Shown: positions 55,946-64,000 of the stretch, one piece after another | How the letters are laid out: each line of letters opens with the position of its first letter | Position numbering within the stretch: the stretch's first letter is position 1 | Assembly: GCA_016794925.1 (NCBI GenBank) | Contig: JAEUIW010000013.1 | Coordinates: 1-64,000 of the forward strand | Direction: 5' to 3' | DNA: 64,000 nt | Source: Phycisphaerae bacterium | GTDB lineage: Bacteria > Planctomycetota > Phycisphaerae > Phycisphaerales > UBA1924 | Program-made: the position numbers and the translations under genes | The notes under the pieces: generated by a model | What the model saw: only the letters and a program-made list of their open reading frames with translations | The model's database searches: none | Told to the model about the DNA's origin: nothing

Positions 55946-57360
55946 ACGCGCGGGCCTGCCCCATCGACGCCGTGAGCCCGGACGAGCCCGGAGCGCACTT
56001 TTTTTTCGGCTACTACGACAAGTGCCCCTGGGGTCCCGGCGACGCCGCGCGGGCCCCGCTGCTCGCGCACCGCACCCAGTTCATCGATCGGTTTCCCGAC
56101 CCCGGCGACCCCGCCGCGGTGGGGCTGATCGATCCCGCGACCCGCGTGTTCACCCCCCTGGCCGAGACGCGGGCCTGGAACTGGCAGCAGGGCGCGCAGC
56201 TCCAGTGGGTGAAGCGACCCGATCGCGGCGACGACGCGGAGGTCATTCTGTACAACGATCGCCGCCCTTCCGCTCGCGATCCGCATCGCCTGCTGAGCGT
56301 CATGATCGATACCTGCGGGCGCGAACTCGCACGCTGGGACTCGCCCGTTTACGCGGTCTCCCCCGACGGCGCGGCGGCGCTCACGTTGTCGTACCCGCGC
56401 TTGGCGCGCCTGCGCCCCGAGTACGGCTACCCCGGGCTCAAGGACCCCAACTCCGATGCGGACGCTCCGGACGACGACGGTGTCTGGCGGCTCGACCTGC
56501 GCAGCGGTCGCCGCGAGCTGATCGCCTCGATCGCGCAGGTCGCGGCGTTCCGCCCCGCGCCCCTGGGCGCGGGCCGAACGCATTACGTCAACCACCTGAT
56601 GTTCAACCGGTCCGGCACGCGGCTCTGCTTCCTGCACCGATTTGAACGCGCCGACGGCATCACGCACAGCCGCCTCTTCACGCTCGGCCTCGATGGCGCG
56701 GACCTGCGCCTCCTCTTTGAGGGGATGATCTCGCATTACCATTGGCGCGACGATCGCACCATCCTGGCCTGGGCCGGTCGTCGCAAGCTGCTCACGCTCG
56801 GGGGTGAGGGCGGGGGTGACCGCGACACGGGCGCCAGGAACCCCGTTGCCGCGGCCAAGGGCGTGGCGCTCAACGCCGCTCGGCGGACGCTCAAGCCGAT
56901 CTACTACGCCCTGGGCAAGCCGCGATGGATGATGAACAGGTTCTTGCGCGACGCGTACATCCTGATCACCGACAGCCCCGATGCGCCCACGGCCGATTTC
57001 GCTCCCGGAGAACTCACCTGCGACGGGCATTGCACGTTCTCGCCCGACGGTCGCTGGGTGCTGACGGACGGTTATCCGGACAGGCGCACCCGCCAGCCCC
57101 TGTGGTTGTGGGACACGACGCGGAACGAGGGCTGGGAGATCGGTCGATATCCAACCCCGAGGGAGCTCGACGGTCCCGTGCGCGTCGACCTGCACCCGAG
57201 GTTCAGCCGCGACGGGACCCGCGTGTGCATCGACTCGGCCATGCCCCGGTCCGGGGACACGGCGCCACGACGCCGCATGTTCGTGTGCGACGTATCTTTG
57301 GTGACCGGAACGGGCGCGGGTGGGGGCGGTGGCGCGAGGGGAGCAGCGGGGAACAGATGA
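55942..57360 (+). CDS. Exopolysaccharide-locus beta-propeller-like protein of unknown function
   Basis: A 472-residue protein without signal peptide. It has AHFFFGYYDKCPW near the start, WNWQQGAQLQW, DAEVILYNDRRP, MFNRSGTRLCFLHRF, SHYHWRDDRTILAWAG and HCTFSPDGRWVLTDGYPD. The repeated sheet-like segments look like a WD40/TolB-like propeller, similar to proteins in polysaccharide loci of other phyla. No catalytic residue is proven. A glycine- and arginine-rich tail of about 20 residues follows. The start GTG and the stop are both overlapped by 4 bases with neighbours, so it belongs to the operon. It may bind sugar or alter the chain. Confidence 0.78.
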   Translation: MNARACPIDAVSPDEPGAHFFFGYYDKCPWGPGDAARAPLLAHRTQFIDRFPDPGDPAAVGLIDPATRVFTPLAETRAWNWQQGAQLQWVKRPDRGDDAEVILYNDRRPSARDPHRLLSVMIDTCGRELARWDSPVYAVSPDGAAALTLSYPRLARLRPEYGYPGLKDPNSDADAPDDDGVWRLDLRSGRRELIASIAQVAAFRPAPLGAGRTHYVNHLMFNRSGTRLCFLHRFERADGITHSRLFTLGLDGADLRLLFEGMISHYHWRDDRTILAWAGRRKLLTLGGEGGGDRDTGARNPVAAAKGVALNAARRTLKPIYYALGKPRWMMNRFLRDAYILITDSPDAPTADFAPGELTCDGHCTFSPDGRWVLTDGYPDRRTRQPLWLWDTTRNEGWEIGRYPTPRELDGPVRVDLHPRFSRDGTRVCIDSAMPRSGDTAPRRRMFVCDVSLVTGTGAGGGGGARGAAGNR

Positions 57361-58190
57361 GCGTGTCGATCTTCATCCAGACGCTCAACGAGGAGAAGAA
57401 CCTCCCCGGCTGCCTTGACTCGGTGGCGTGGGCCGACGACATCGTGGTGCTCGATTCGTTCAGCACCGACCGCACCGAGGACATCTGCCGCGAGTACGGG
57501 TGCCGGTTCTACCAGCGCCGTTACGACGGCCGCGGCGCCCACCAGACGTGGGCGATGTCCAACATCCCCTGGAAGCACCGCTGGGTGTTCTACCTCGACG
57601 CGGACGAGCGGATGACGGTGCCGCTGCAGCGCGAGATCTGGTCCATCGCCGACGACCGGGCCGACGACCGCGTGGCGTTCTACTGCGGCCGGCGGAACTA
57701 CTTCATGGGTAAGTGGATCCGGCGCTCCATGCCGCCCGGCCACATCATGCGGTTCTTCCAGCCGCCCAAGATCCGCTTCGAGCGACTCGCCAACCCGGTG
57801 CCGATCATCGAGGGGCCGACGGGATACCTCAAGAACCACTTCGTCCACTACAACTTCTCCAAGGGCATCGGCGAGTGGTTCGAGCGGCACAACCGCTACT
57901 CGACTTACGAGGCCATCGAGACCATGAACGCGCTCCGCGACCATCCCGTGCGGTGGACGAAGCTCCTGTTCGCCGGGGCCGTCAACCGCCGGCGCGAGCT
58001 GAAGAACCTGGGCATGCGCCTGCCCATGATGCCGTTCCTGAAGTTCTTCTACATGTATCTCATGAGCCTGGGCTTCCTGGACGGGCGCCCCGGCCTGACC
58101 TACTGCACGCTCCAGGCGATCTACGAGTACCAGATCCGGCTCAAGGTCCGCGAGATGAAACGCGCCAAGGAAGGCCTGCCGCCGGGGTGA
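57357..58190 (+). CDS. Family 2 glycosyltransferase (WaaE-like)
   Basis: A 277-residue GT-A enzyme. The start MSVSIFIQTLNEEKNLPGC, the loop DDIVVLDSFSTDRTEDI and the metal motif YLDADERM are typical of the LPS/EPS GT2 group. The C-terminal membrane-near segment (PFLKFFYMYLMSLGFLDG) anchors it. It should add a sugar to the lipid-linked intermediate. Start overlaps the upstream propeller-like gene in ATGA. It converges on the TMEM175-like gene. Confidence 0.9.
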   Translation: MSVSIFIQTLNEEKNLPGCLDSVAWADDIVVLDSFSTDRTEDICREYGCRFYQRRYDGRGAHQTWAMSNIPWKHRWVFYLDADERMTVPLQREIWSIADDRADDRVAFYCGRRNYFMGKWIRRSMPPGHIMRFFQPPKIRFERLANPVPIIEGPTGYLKNHFVHYNFSKGIGEWFERHNRYSTYEAIETMNALRDHPVRWTKLLFAGAVNRRRELKNLGMRLPMMPFLKFFYMYLMSLGFLDGRPGLTYCTLQAIYEYQIRLKVREMKRAKEGLPPG

Positions 58191-58222
58191 AGCAGGGGGA
58201 GCCGGGGCGGGGGCGTGGGGGC

Positions 58223-58816
58223 TTATCTCGCGTCTCGCTCGATCGCCGCGAACATCCGCTCGATCCGTCGGTCCGGGACCAGCCACATCAGCGCCACTAT
58301 CACGTACAGGCCGCACGCGACCCACGGCGAAACAAACGCCAGCGGGATCGCGATCGTGTACGCCACCGGTGAGAGTTTTCCCTTCAGGTCCGCACCCAGG
58401 GCCCGGGACAGGTGCGAGTCTGGCCCCAGCCGCGCCAGGATGCACCGTTGCAGGATGGAGTACGCGATCGCCGCCAGCAGCAGCACCACGCCGTACAACG
58501 CGGTGGGGGCCGGGGCGAAGCTGTTCTCGCCCATCCAACCGGTCGTGAACGGGACCAGCGAGAGCCAAAAGAGCAGGTGCAGGTTGGCCCACAACGTGCC
58601 CCCGCCCACGTCGCGCGCCCCGTGCAGCAGGTGGTGGTGGTTGTTCCAGTAGATGCCCACGAAGACAAAGCTCAGCACATAACTCAGGAACACCGGCAGC
58701 AGCGGCTTCAGGCCCGCCAGATCTGCCGAGTGAGGAACTTTCATCTCCAGCACCATGATGGTGATGATGATGGCGATCACGCCATCCGAGAACGCTTCCA
58801 GACGCGACGTGGTCAT
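58223..58816 (-). CDS. TMEM175-family membrane protein (DUF1211)
   Basis: A 197-residue protein with six predicted membrane segments. The family motif R-x3-FSDG is in RLEAFSDGVIAI, and the pattern NNHHHLLHG in the third helix fits bacterial TMEM175-like potassium channels. It lies 18 bases after the gamma-glutamyltransferase gene on the same strand, so co-transcription is likely. The role in the polysaccharide locus, if any, is not known. Confidence 0.88.
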   Translation of the reverse strand: MTTSRLEAFSDGVIAIIITIMVLEMKVPHSADLAGLKPLLPVFLSYVLSFVFVGIYWNNHHHLLHGARDVGGGTLWANLHLLFWLSLVPFTTGWMGENSFAPAPTALYGVVLLLAAIAYSILQRCILARLGPDSHLSRALGADLKGKLSPVAYTIAIPLAFVSPWVACGLYVIVALMWLVPDRRIERMFAAIERDAR

Positions 58817-58834
58817 CGTCCATCTCCCGGCAAC

Positions 58835-60595
58835 TCAGTATCCCGCGGCATGCCCGTCCTTGCGCGACTCCGAAGCCCCGCAATACACGCCCGTCGCCGG
58901 GTCCCGCGTGATCGCCTGATACCCGCCGAAGACCGCCGTGGCCGCGGGCTTGAGCCGGTGCCCGCGACGCTCCAGCTCACGACGCGTGGACTCGGGGAAC
59001 CCCGGCTCGAGGTTCAGCACGCCGCCGTCGGACATGGGCGCGACCATCCCCTGCGGCTCGGTCGAGCCGTCGTGATGGATCCGCGGCGCGTCCCCGGCCT
59101 GCTGGAGCGTCATGCCGAAGTCGATCAGGTTGATGACGATCTGGGCGTGCCCCTGCGGCTGCATCGCGCCCCCCATCACGCCGAAGCTCATCCACGGCGT
59201 CCCGTTGCGTGTGATGAACGCGGGGATGATGGTGTGGAACGGCCGCTTCCCCGGGGCCAGCGCGTTGGGGTGGCCGGGCGTGAGCGCGAACTGCTCGCCC
59301 CGGTCCTGCAGCATGAAGCCCAGCCCCGGCGGCGTCATGCCGCTGCCCATGCCCCGGTAATTCGACTGGATCAGCGAGACCATCATCCCGTCGCGGTCCG
59401 CCGTGGTCAGGTAGACGGTGTCCGCGCCCCCCGGCATCCGGCCCGGCTCGACCGCCAGCGCCGCGCGGCTCATGTCGATCTTTGCGCGGCGCTCAGACGC
59501 GTACTCGGGACTGATCAGCCTCGCCACGGGCGTTCGGAAGAACGCGGGGTCGGCGTAGCACCGGGCCCGGTCCTCGAACACCAGTTTTTTCGCCTCCACG
59601 AACGCGTGAACATGGTCCGCGCTGCCGAAACCCATCGCGCGCAGGTCGTACCCCTCCAGGATCTTCAGGATCTGCAGCGCCGCGATCCCCTGCCCGTTGG
59701 GCGGGATCTCCCACACGTCGAACCCGCGGTAGCTCGCCGACACCGGCGACACCCACTCGCCGCGGTGCGAGGCGAAGTCGGACGCGGCGAGCACCCCGCC
59801 CTGCTCCTTGATGTACGCCTCGATGACGCGGGGGATCGCGCCGGCGTAATACGCCTCGCGACCTTCCGCGGCGAGGCCCTCCAGCGTGCGCGCCAGGTTC
59901 GGGTTCTTCCAGACCTGGCCCTTGACGGGCGCCCTCCCGTCGAGGGTGAATTGCTCGATCACGCCCGGGTATTCGCGCAGCCGGCGCACCGACAGGTCCC
60001 ACGCCTCGGCGATCACCGGGCTGACCGGGAACCCTGCCCGTGCGTGCCCGATGGCCGGGGCCAGCACGTCCCTCATCGGCAGGCGGCCGAACCGCGCGTG
60101 CAGCGCGAACCAACCGTCCACGCACCCCGGCACGGTCACCGGCAGCGGACCCAGCGGGGGAATGGCGTCCAGCCCGCGGCCCTTCACCAGTTCGATCGTC
60201 AGCGCGGCGGGGGCGCGCCCGGACCCGTTGTACCCGTGCAGCGAGGCGCTCGCGGGGTCCCAGACGATCGCGAACAAGTCCCCGCCGATGCCCGAACCGG
60301 TCGGCTCCATCAGGCCCAGGCAGGCGTTGGCCGCGATGGCCGCGTCCACCGCGCTCCCGCCCGCCTTGAGGATGTCCAGGGCCGCCTGCGTGGCCAGCGG
60401 CTGGCTGGTCGCCGCCATGCCGTTGCGCGCGTACACCTCCGGCCGGCTCGCGCGCGGTGGGGGCGAGCCGGGTTCTCCCGGTTGTTCGGCCGACGCGACG
60501 GCCCTGCCCGAGCCGGGCCCGACGGGATGAGCGATCAGCGCCGGGGCCAGGCACGCGGCGACGAGGAGCGGCGTCATCATGATGCGCGCCAGCAT
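58835..60595 (-). CDS. ggt: Gamma-glutamyltransferase family protein
   Basis: A 586-residue Ntn-hydrolase precursor with an N-terminal signal helix. The large-subunit features are GMAATSQPLATQAALDILKAG and EPTGSGIGGDLFAI, and the autocleavage Thr is in GGADTVYLTT, in the usual place for the small-subunit start. The substrate-binding GSGMTPPGLGFMLQDRG and the C-terminal GGAMQPQGHAQIV are also conserved. It removes gamma-glutamyl groups from glutathione or related peptides, probably outside the cytoplasm. ATGs at 60580 and 60577 are alternative starts. It is flanked by TMEM175-like and asnB genes on the same strand. Confidence 0.9.
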   Translation of the reverse strand: MLARIMMTPLLVAACLAPALIAHPVGPGSGRAVASAEQPGEPGSPPPRASRPEVYARNGMAATSQPLATQAALDILKAGGSAVDAAIAANACLGLMEPTGSGIGGDLFAIVWDPASASLHGYNGSGRAPAALTIELVKGRGLDAIPPLGPLPVTVPGCVDGWFALHARFGRLPMRDVLAPAIGHARAGFPVSPVIAEAWDLSVRRLREYPGVIEQFTLDGRAPVKGQVWKNPNLARTLEGLAAEGREAYYAGAIPRVIEAYIKEQGGVLAASDFASHRGEWVSPVSASYRGFDVWEIPPNGQGIAALQILKILEGYDLRAMGFGSADHVHAFVEAKKLVFEDRARCYADPAFFRTPVARLISPEYASERRAKIDMSRAALAVEPGRMPGGADTVYLTTADRDGMMVSLIQSNYRGMGSGMTPPGLGFMLQDRGEQFALTPGHPNALAPGKRPFHTIIPAFITRNGTPWMSFGVMGGAMQPQGHAQIVINLIDFGMTLQQAGDAPRIHHDGSTEPQGMVAPMSDGGVLNLEPGFPESTRRELERRGHRLKPAATAVFGGYQAITRDPATGVYCGASESRKDGHAAGY

Positions 60596-60675
60596 ACCGC
60601 AACGCCGTCGCGTGTCTCTGGGGCGACGGCGGGAGCAACCACGCCGCGCACGCCGCGGGTTCCGCCGATACCCGG

Positions 60676-62580
60676 TTACGCCTTGACGCCCTGGTTTTTC
60701 AAGTACGTTCCCAGCGTGACCAGCGTGAACGCGCGGGTCCAGATCTGGCTCTCGGGGGCCCGCAGGAAGTGTGACCACACCGCGTCCACGCCCTCGGGCC
60801 GCACCACGCCCAGCGACTTGAGGTGCGTCAGCGCCGCCTCGGCCATCGGGCGCAAGGGACCGGTCATCCAGCGCGCGATGGGCAGGAAGAACCCGCGCTT
60901 GGGCTGGTTGAGGAGTTCGGGCCTCAGGAAGTCACGGAACGCGACCCGCATCAGGTGCTTGTCGGCCCGCCCCGACGGCAGCCGCACCCTTCCGGGGATG
61001 GCGAAGGCCAGATCGATCACGCGCCGGTCCAGCACCGGCACGCGGATCTCCAGCGAGTGCGCCATGCCGTTGGTGTCGCCGTCGCGCAGCAGCGTCGAGA
61101 GCATGTAGTGACGCGCTTCCAGGCGCGAGATGCTCGCCACGTCGTCGCCGGGCACGAGCGCGATCCGCTCCAGCGCCTCGGGCGGCATGAACGAGGAATG
61201 CAGACCCAACCCCGCGGCGTCCACGCCCAGCGCCGCCAGTTGCCCGTCGCTCATCACGCGGCGGCGGTGGAAATAGATGTCCGTCAGCCCGCCCGATGTG
61301 CGGGCCATGTCCCCCGCCTTCAGCCGGAAGGCCTCGGACTTGTTGAACGCCGCCAGACGGAACGCCGCGGCGCGCAGGAACGGCGGCAGGAAACCCGCCC
61401 TGCGCACGGCGCGGCACATCACGGGGATGTCCCCGAAGCTCGCGTACCCGCCCAGCAGTTCGTCCCCGCCCTGTCCCGAGAGCGCGACGACGATCCCGCG
61501 CGAGCGAACCGCCTTGGACAGCACGTAGACGTTGAACCCGTCCTGCGAGGGCTGGTCGAGCGAGGCCAGCCAGTCCGACGCCCAGCGCAGCGCATCACCC
61601 GCGAGAATCTGGATGTCCGTGTGATCAACGCCCAGGGCCCCCGCCGTGCCCTTGGCCAGTTCGCCCTCGGACATGTCGGGATTGTCCCCGAACCCGACCG
61701 TGAACGTCCGCAGGTTCGGCGTGTGCCGCTTGCCCAGGCTCGCCACCGTGGTCGAGTCGATGCCGGAAGACAGGAACACCCCGATGGGCACGTCGGAGAT
61801 CAGGTGGTCGCGCACCGCCTCGTCCAGACGGGCGCGCAGCTCCTCGACCGCGCGTTCCTGATTGATCGCGGGGTCGATCTCGGGAAAGTCCCAGTGCTTC
61901 GTGACGGGCCCCGGCCGGATGCTCCCGGACGACAGGTCGAACGTCTGGGCGCACCCGGGCGGCAGCATGGTCACGCCCTCGAAGAACGTGCACGGTTCCT
62001 GCACGGCCCCGAACGCGAGCATGGTGCCCAGGCCGCGCCGGTCGATGCGCCGCTCGATCAAACCCGAGGCCAGAATGGCCCGCACCTCGCTGGCGAAGAG
62101 CAGATCCCCGCCCGCGCCGCGCGCCACGTACAACGGCTTGATGCCCATCGGGTCGCGGGCCAGCAGCAGCCGGCCCCGGGCGCGGTCCAGGTACGCGAAC
62201 GCGAACATCCCGTGGAAGCGATCGACGACCTCGGGGCCCCAGCGCGTCAGCGCGTGGAGCATCACCTCGGTGTCCGACCCGCCCCGGAACCGCACGCCCA
62301 GCCCCTCCAGCTCGCGCCGCAGCGGCTGGAAGTTGTACAACTCGCCGTTGTACGTGATCACGTCGCCCGTAAGCGGGTGCGCCATCGGCTGGTGCCCCGC
62401 GGGCGACAGGTCGATGATCGACAGGCGCCGCTGCCCCAGGCCCACCGTCAGCGCGCCGATCGTCGTGTACTCATGCCCGTCGTCGTCCGGCCCGCGGTGA
62501 CGCTGGCACGCCGTCATCCGCGCCAACGCCTCCCGAGCCCGCGCCGGATCAGCCGAAATGATGCCCGCGATGCCGCACAT
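60676..62580 (-). CDS. asnB: Asparagine synthase (glutamine-hydrolysing)-like amidotransferase
   Basis: A 634-residue class II amidotransferase. The nucleophile is C2 in MCGIAG, and the glutaminase has RRLSIIDLSPAGHQP and YNGELYN. The synthetase domain has the PPi loop LSSGIDSTTVAS. This length and pairing match AsnB, and similar proteins are common in exopolysaccharide loci, where they may amidate uronic acids. The ATG at 62580 follows GGAGG. The gene could share a promoter region with the divergent GT4. Whether it makes free asparagine is not proven. Confidence 0.9.
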   Translation of the reverse strand: MCGIAGIISADPARAREALARMTACQRHRGPDDDGHEYTTIGALTVGLGQRRLSIIDLSPAGHQPMAHPLTGDVITYNGELYNFQPLRRELEGLGVRFRGGSDTEVMLHALTRWGPEVVDRFHGMFAFAYLDRARGRLLLARDPMGIKPLYVARGAGGDLLFASEVRAILASGLIERRIDRRGLGTMLAFGAVQEPCTFFEGVTMLPPGCAQTFDLSSGSIRPGPVTKHWDFPEIDPAINQERAVEELRARLDEAVRDHLISDVPIGVFLSSGIDSTTVASLGKRHTPNLRTFTVGFGDNPDMSEGELAKGTAGALGVDHTDIQILAGDALRWASDWLASLDQPSQDGFNVYVLSKAVRSRGIVVALSGQGGDELLGGYASFGDIPVMCRAVRRAGFLPPFLRAAAFRLAAFNKSEAFRLKAGDMARTSGGLTDIYFHRRRVMSDGQLAALGVDAAGLGLHSSFMPPEALERIALVPGDDVASISRLEARHYMLSTLLRDGDTNGMAHSLEIRVPVLDRRVIDLAFAIPGRVRLPSGRADKHLMRVAFRDFLRPELLNQPKRGFFLPIARWMTGPLRPMAEAALTHLKSLGVVRPEGVDAVWSHFLRAPESQIWTRAFTLVTLGTYLKNQGVKA

Positions 62581-62852
62581 GGTCAACGCCTCCGCTCGTG
62601 GATGGGTCGGTCAGAAAATCGAATTGGTCCAGATCAGTGGGTGAATCGGACAAAGGGAACGCGGCCGGCCGGGACGGTACGGGCGCGCCGGACCCTCATC
62701 GACGTGCCCCGCCCGCGGTCCGCTCCGCACCCGATCCCGCCTCGGCGGTAGCTCCACTACGATCGGCCCCCGTACCGGGATCGTGAAGCGGGGCGATCGG
62801 CGCGCACAAATCGCCGATCGTTTTCCCGAACGCGTCGCCGCTCCGCGCCTCC
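62581..62852. promoter_or_regulatory. Divergent intergenic region between asnB-like and GT4 genes
   Basis: About 272 bases. It should contain promoters in both directions. I see no certain -10/-35 pairs, inverted repeats or small genes. Confidence 0.35.
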
Positions 62853-64000
62853 ATGCGAATCCTCCACGTCATCTCGTCGCTCGACCCCCGCCACGGCGGG
62901 CCTCCCGCGGTGGTTATCAGGCTCGCCGCGGCGCAGGCGGCGCTCGAGCCGGGCCCGCACGACGTGGTCCGGACCGCCATCGCCACGTATCACGAGCCCG
63001 AGGCCCGGGCCCGGATCGAGAAGGCCCGTTCGGCCGTTCCCGGGGGGGACCGGGTTCCGGTTCATTCGCTCGGTCCGCTGGGACGGCTCGAACGATTCGC
63101 GGCCCGCGGCGCTCGGTCCAGGCTGCGGGACCTGGCCCGCGAGTTCGACCTTCTCTACATGCACGGCGTGTGGTCCCCGGTCGTACCCGCGGGAGCCGGC
63201 GCCGCGCGCGCGGCGGGCGTTCCGTACGTCATCCGGCCCGCGGGCATGCTCGATCCGTGGTCCCTGCGGCAGAAAGCACTGAAGAAGCGGATCGCCATGG
63301 TGATGGGCTATCGCGCCATGCTCAACGGCGCGCTCTTCATGCACACCCTGAACACCGACGAGCGCGACCTCATTGTCCCGCTGGGCCTCACCTGCCCCCT
63401 GGAGGTGATCCCCAACGGCGTGTTCCTTCAGGAACTGACGCCGCTGCCAGATCCGGGAACGTTCCGAGCCGGGCACCCCGAGGTCGGATCGGACCCGTTC
63501 ATCCTCTTTCTGAGCCGGCTGCACTACAAGAAAGGCCTGGATTACCTCGCCGATGCGTTCGCGCTGGTCGTCGAGCGATTTCCTCGCGCGCGCCTGGTGG
63601 TCGCCGGGCCCGACGAGGGCGCGCGAGGTGAGTTCGAGGCGCAGGTGGCGCGCCTGGGGGTCGCGGCGCGGGTCCACCTCGTGGGCGGCGTGTACGGTCC
63701 GGACAAGCTGGCCGCGTTCGTCGACGCCACGTGCCTGTGCCTTCCCAGCCGTCAGGAGGGGTTCAGCGTGGCCATCACGGAGGCGCTCGCGTGCGGACTT
63801 CCGGCGGTGGTGAGTCGGGACTGTCATTTCCCCGAAGTGGGCGAGGCGGGGGCCGGGGAGGTTGTGGCCCTGGATGCGCGCGAGGTCGCGGAGGCGTTGT
63901 GCAGGATCCTGGGTGACGAGGCGCGGCGCGCGCGGATGAGCCGGGCGGGATGGGACCTGGTCCGGACCCGGTTCACATGGCCGAGCATCGCGGCCCGCAC
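62853..64000 (+). CDS. Family 4 glycosyltransferase (partial, runs off the window)
   Basis: An ATG at 62853 opens a frame of at least 382 residues that continues past the end. MRILHVISSLDPRHGGPP, YMHGVWSPVVPAG and YVIRPAGMLDPWSLRQKA are typical of the GT4 group acting early in exopolysaccharide synthesis. The donor site has LFLSRLHYKKGLDYLADAF, RLVVAGPDEGARGE and CLPSRQEGFSVAITEALACG (EX7E). The plus-strand neighbour to the left, after the minus-strand block, is the GT2. The sugar is unknown. Confidence 0.9.
   Translation, partial: MRILHVISSLDPRHGGPPAVVIRLAAAQAALEPGPHDVVRTAIATYHEPEARARIEKARSAVPGGDRVPVHSLGPLGRLERFAARGARSRLRDLAREFDLLYMHGVWSPVVPAGAGAARAAGVPYVIRPAGMLDPWSLRQKALKKRIAMVMGYRAMLNGALFMHTLNTDERDLIVPLGLTCPLEVIPNGVFLQELTPLPDPGTFRAGHPEVGSDPFILFLSRLHYKKGLDYLADAFALVVERFPRARLVVAGPDEGARGEFEAQVARLGVAARVHLVGGVYGPDKLAAFVDATCLCLPSRQEGFSVAITEALACGLPAVVSRDCHFPEVGEAGAGEVVALDAREVAEALCRILGDEARRARMSRAGWDLVRTRFTWPSIAAR

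Overview
The window is about 64 kb of very GC-rich bacterial DNA. It most likely comes from a planctomycete of the class Phycisphaerae. The basis is a set of secreted proteins ending in a duplicated dockerin-like cassette (repeats of the form D-x-N-G-D-x-x-V-D-D-F-D, 'GC-type dockerin'), a pseudopilin-like protein with an H-X9-DG motif, an NxxGxxAF-type protein with a PEP-CTERM-like tail, and the style of the housekeeping genes. This assignment is from family knowledge and was not tested by a search.

Layout. 1-6788: the tail of a sorted surface protein, an ABC-2 permease, rpoN (sigma-54), recR, a membrane-anchored dual-specificity phosphatase and a GT39-type glycosyltransferase. 6799-17936: five consecutive minus-strand genes for secreted proteins (EEP nuclease-like, subtilisin, M1 peptidase, Ig-like protein, matrixin), each with the same C-terminal cassette. 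18192-24269: a lone MalK/PotA-type ATPase, a BlaI/M56 sensor pair with a candidate operator, a class IV aminotransferase and a pseudopilin-like protein. 24318-28441: gatC-gatA behind a large secreted protein. 28626-35990: a DUF486 membrane protein, an FAD oxidoreductase, a degenerate HD-GYP protein, a PTPS/QueD-like protein coupled to ppk1, and a phosphohexomutase.

36000-43740 looks close to the chromosome origin. It has dnaA, DnaA-box-like sites just downstream of it, parB and three parS sites. One parS contains the likely parB start codon and one lies inside a NUDIX gene. This stretch also carries an MBL hydrolase, a VTT membrane protein, a truncated methylase/restriction-like gene beside a tRNA with anticodon CAU, and a small coiled-coil protein. 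Then come another dockerin-cassette protein, clpB, a possible YjfB-like small gene and a small lipoprotein.

48606-64000 is an exopolysaccharide cluster: methyltransferase, GDP-mannose dehydratase, GDP-fucose-synthase-like and GDP-mannose-3,5-epimerase-like enzymes, glycosyltransferases, another epimerase, a WcaF-like acetyltransferase, a beta-propeller-like protein, an asparagine-synthase-like amidotransferase and a GT4 cut by the window edge. Several of these genes are linked by 4-base stop/start overlaps. A TMEM175-like channel and a gamma-glutamyltransferase sit inside the cluster on the other strand.

The most novel-looking features are the fixed C-X52-C geometry of the dockerin cassettes (lost at both ends together in one protein), the parS/parB start-codon overlap, and the GME-like and propeller-like proteins in the polysaccharide locus. 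I saw no CRISPR array, prophage or intact insertion sequence.
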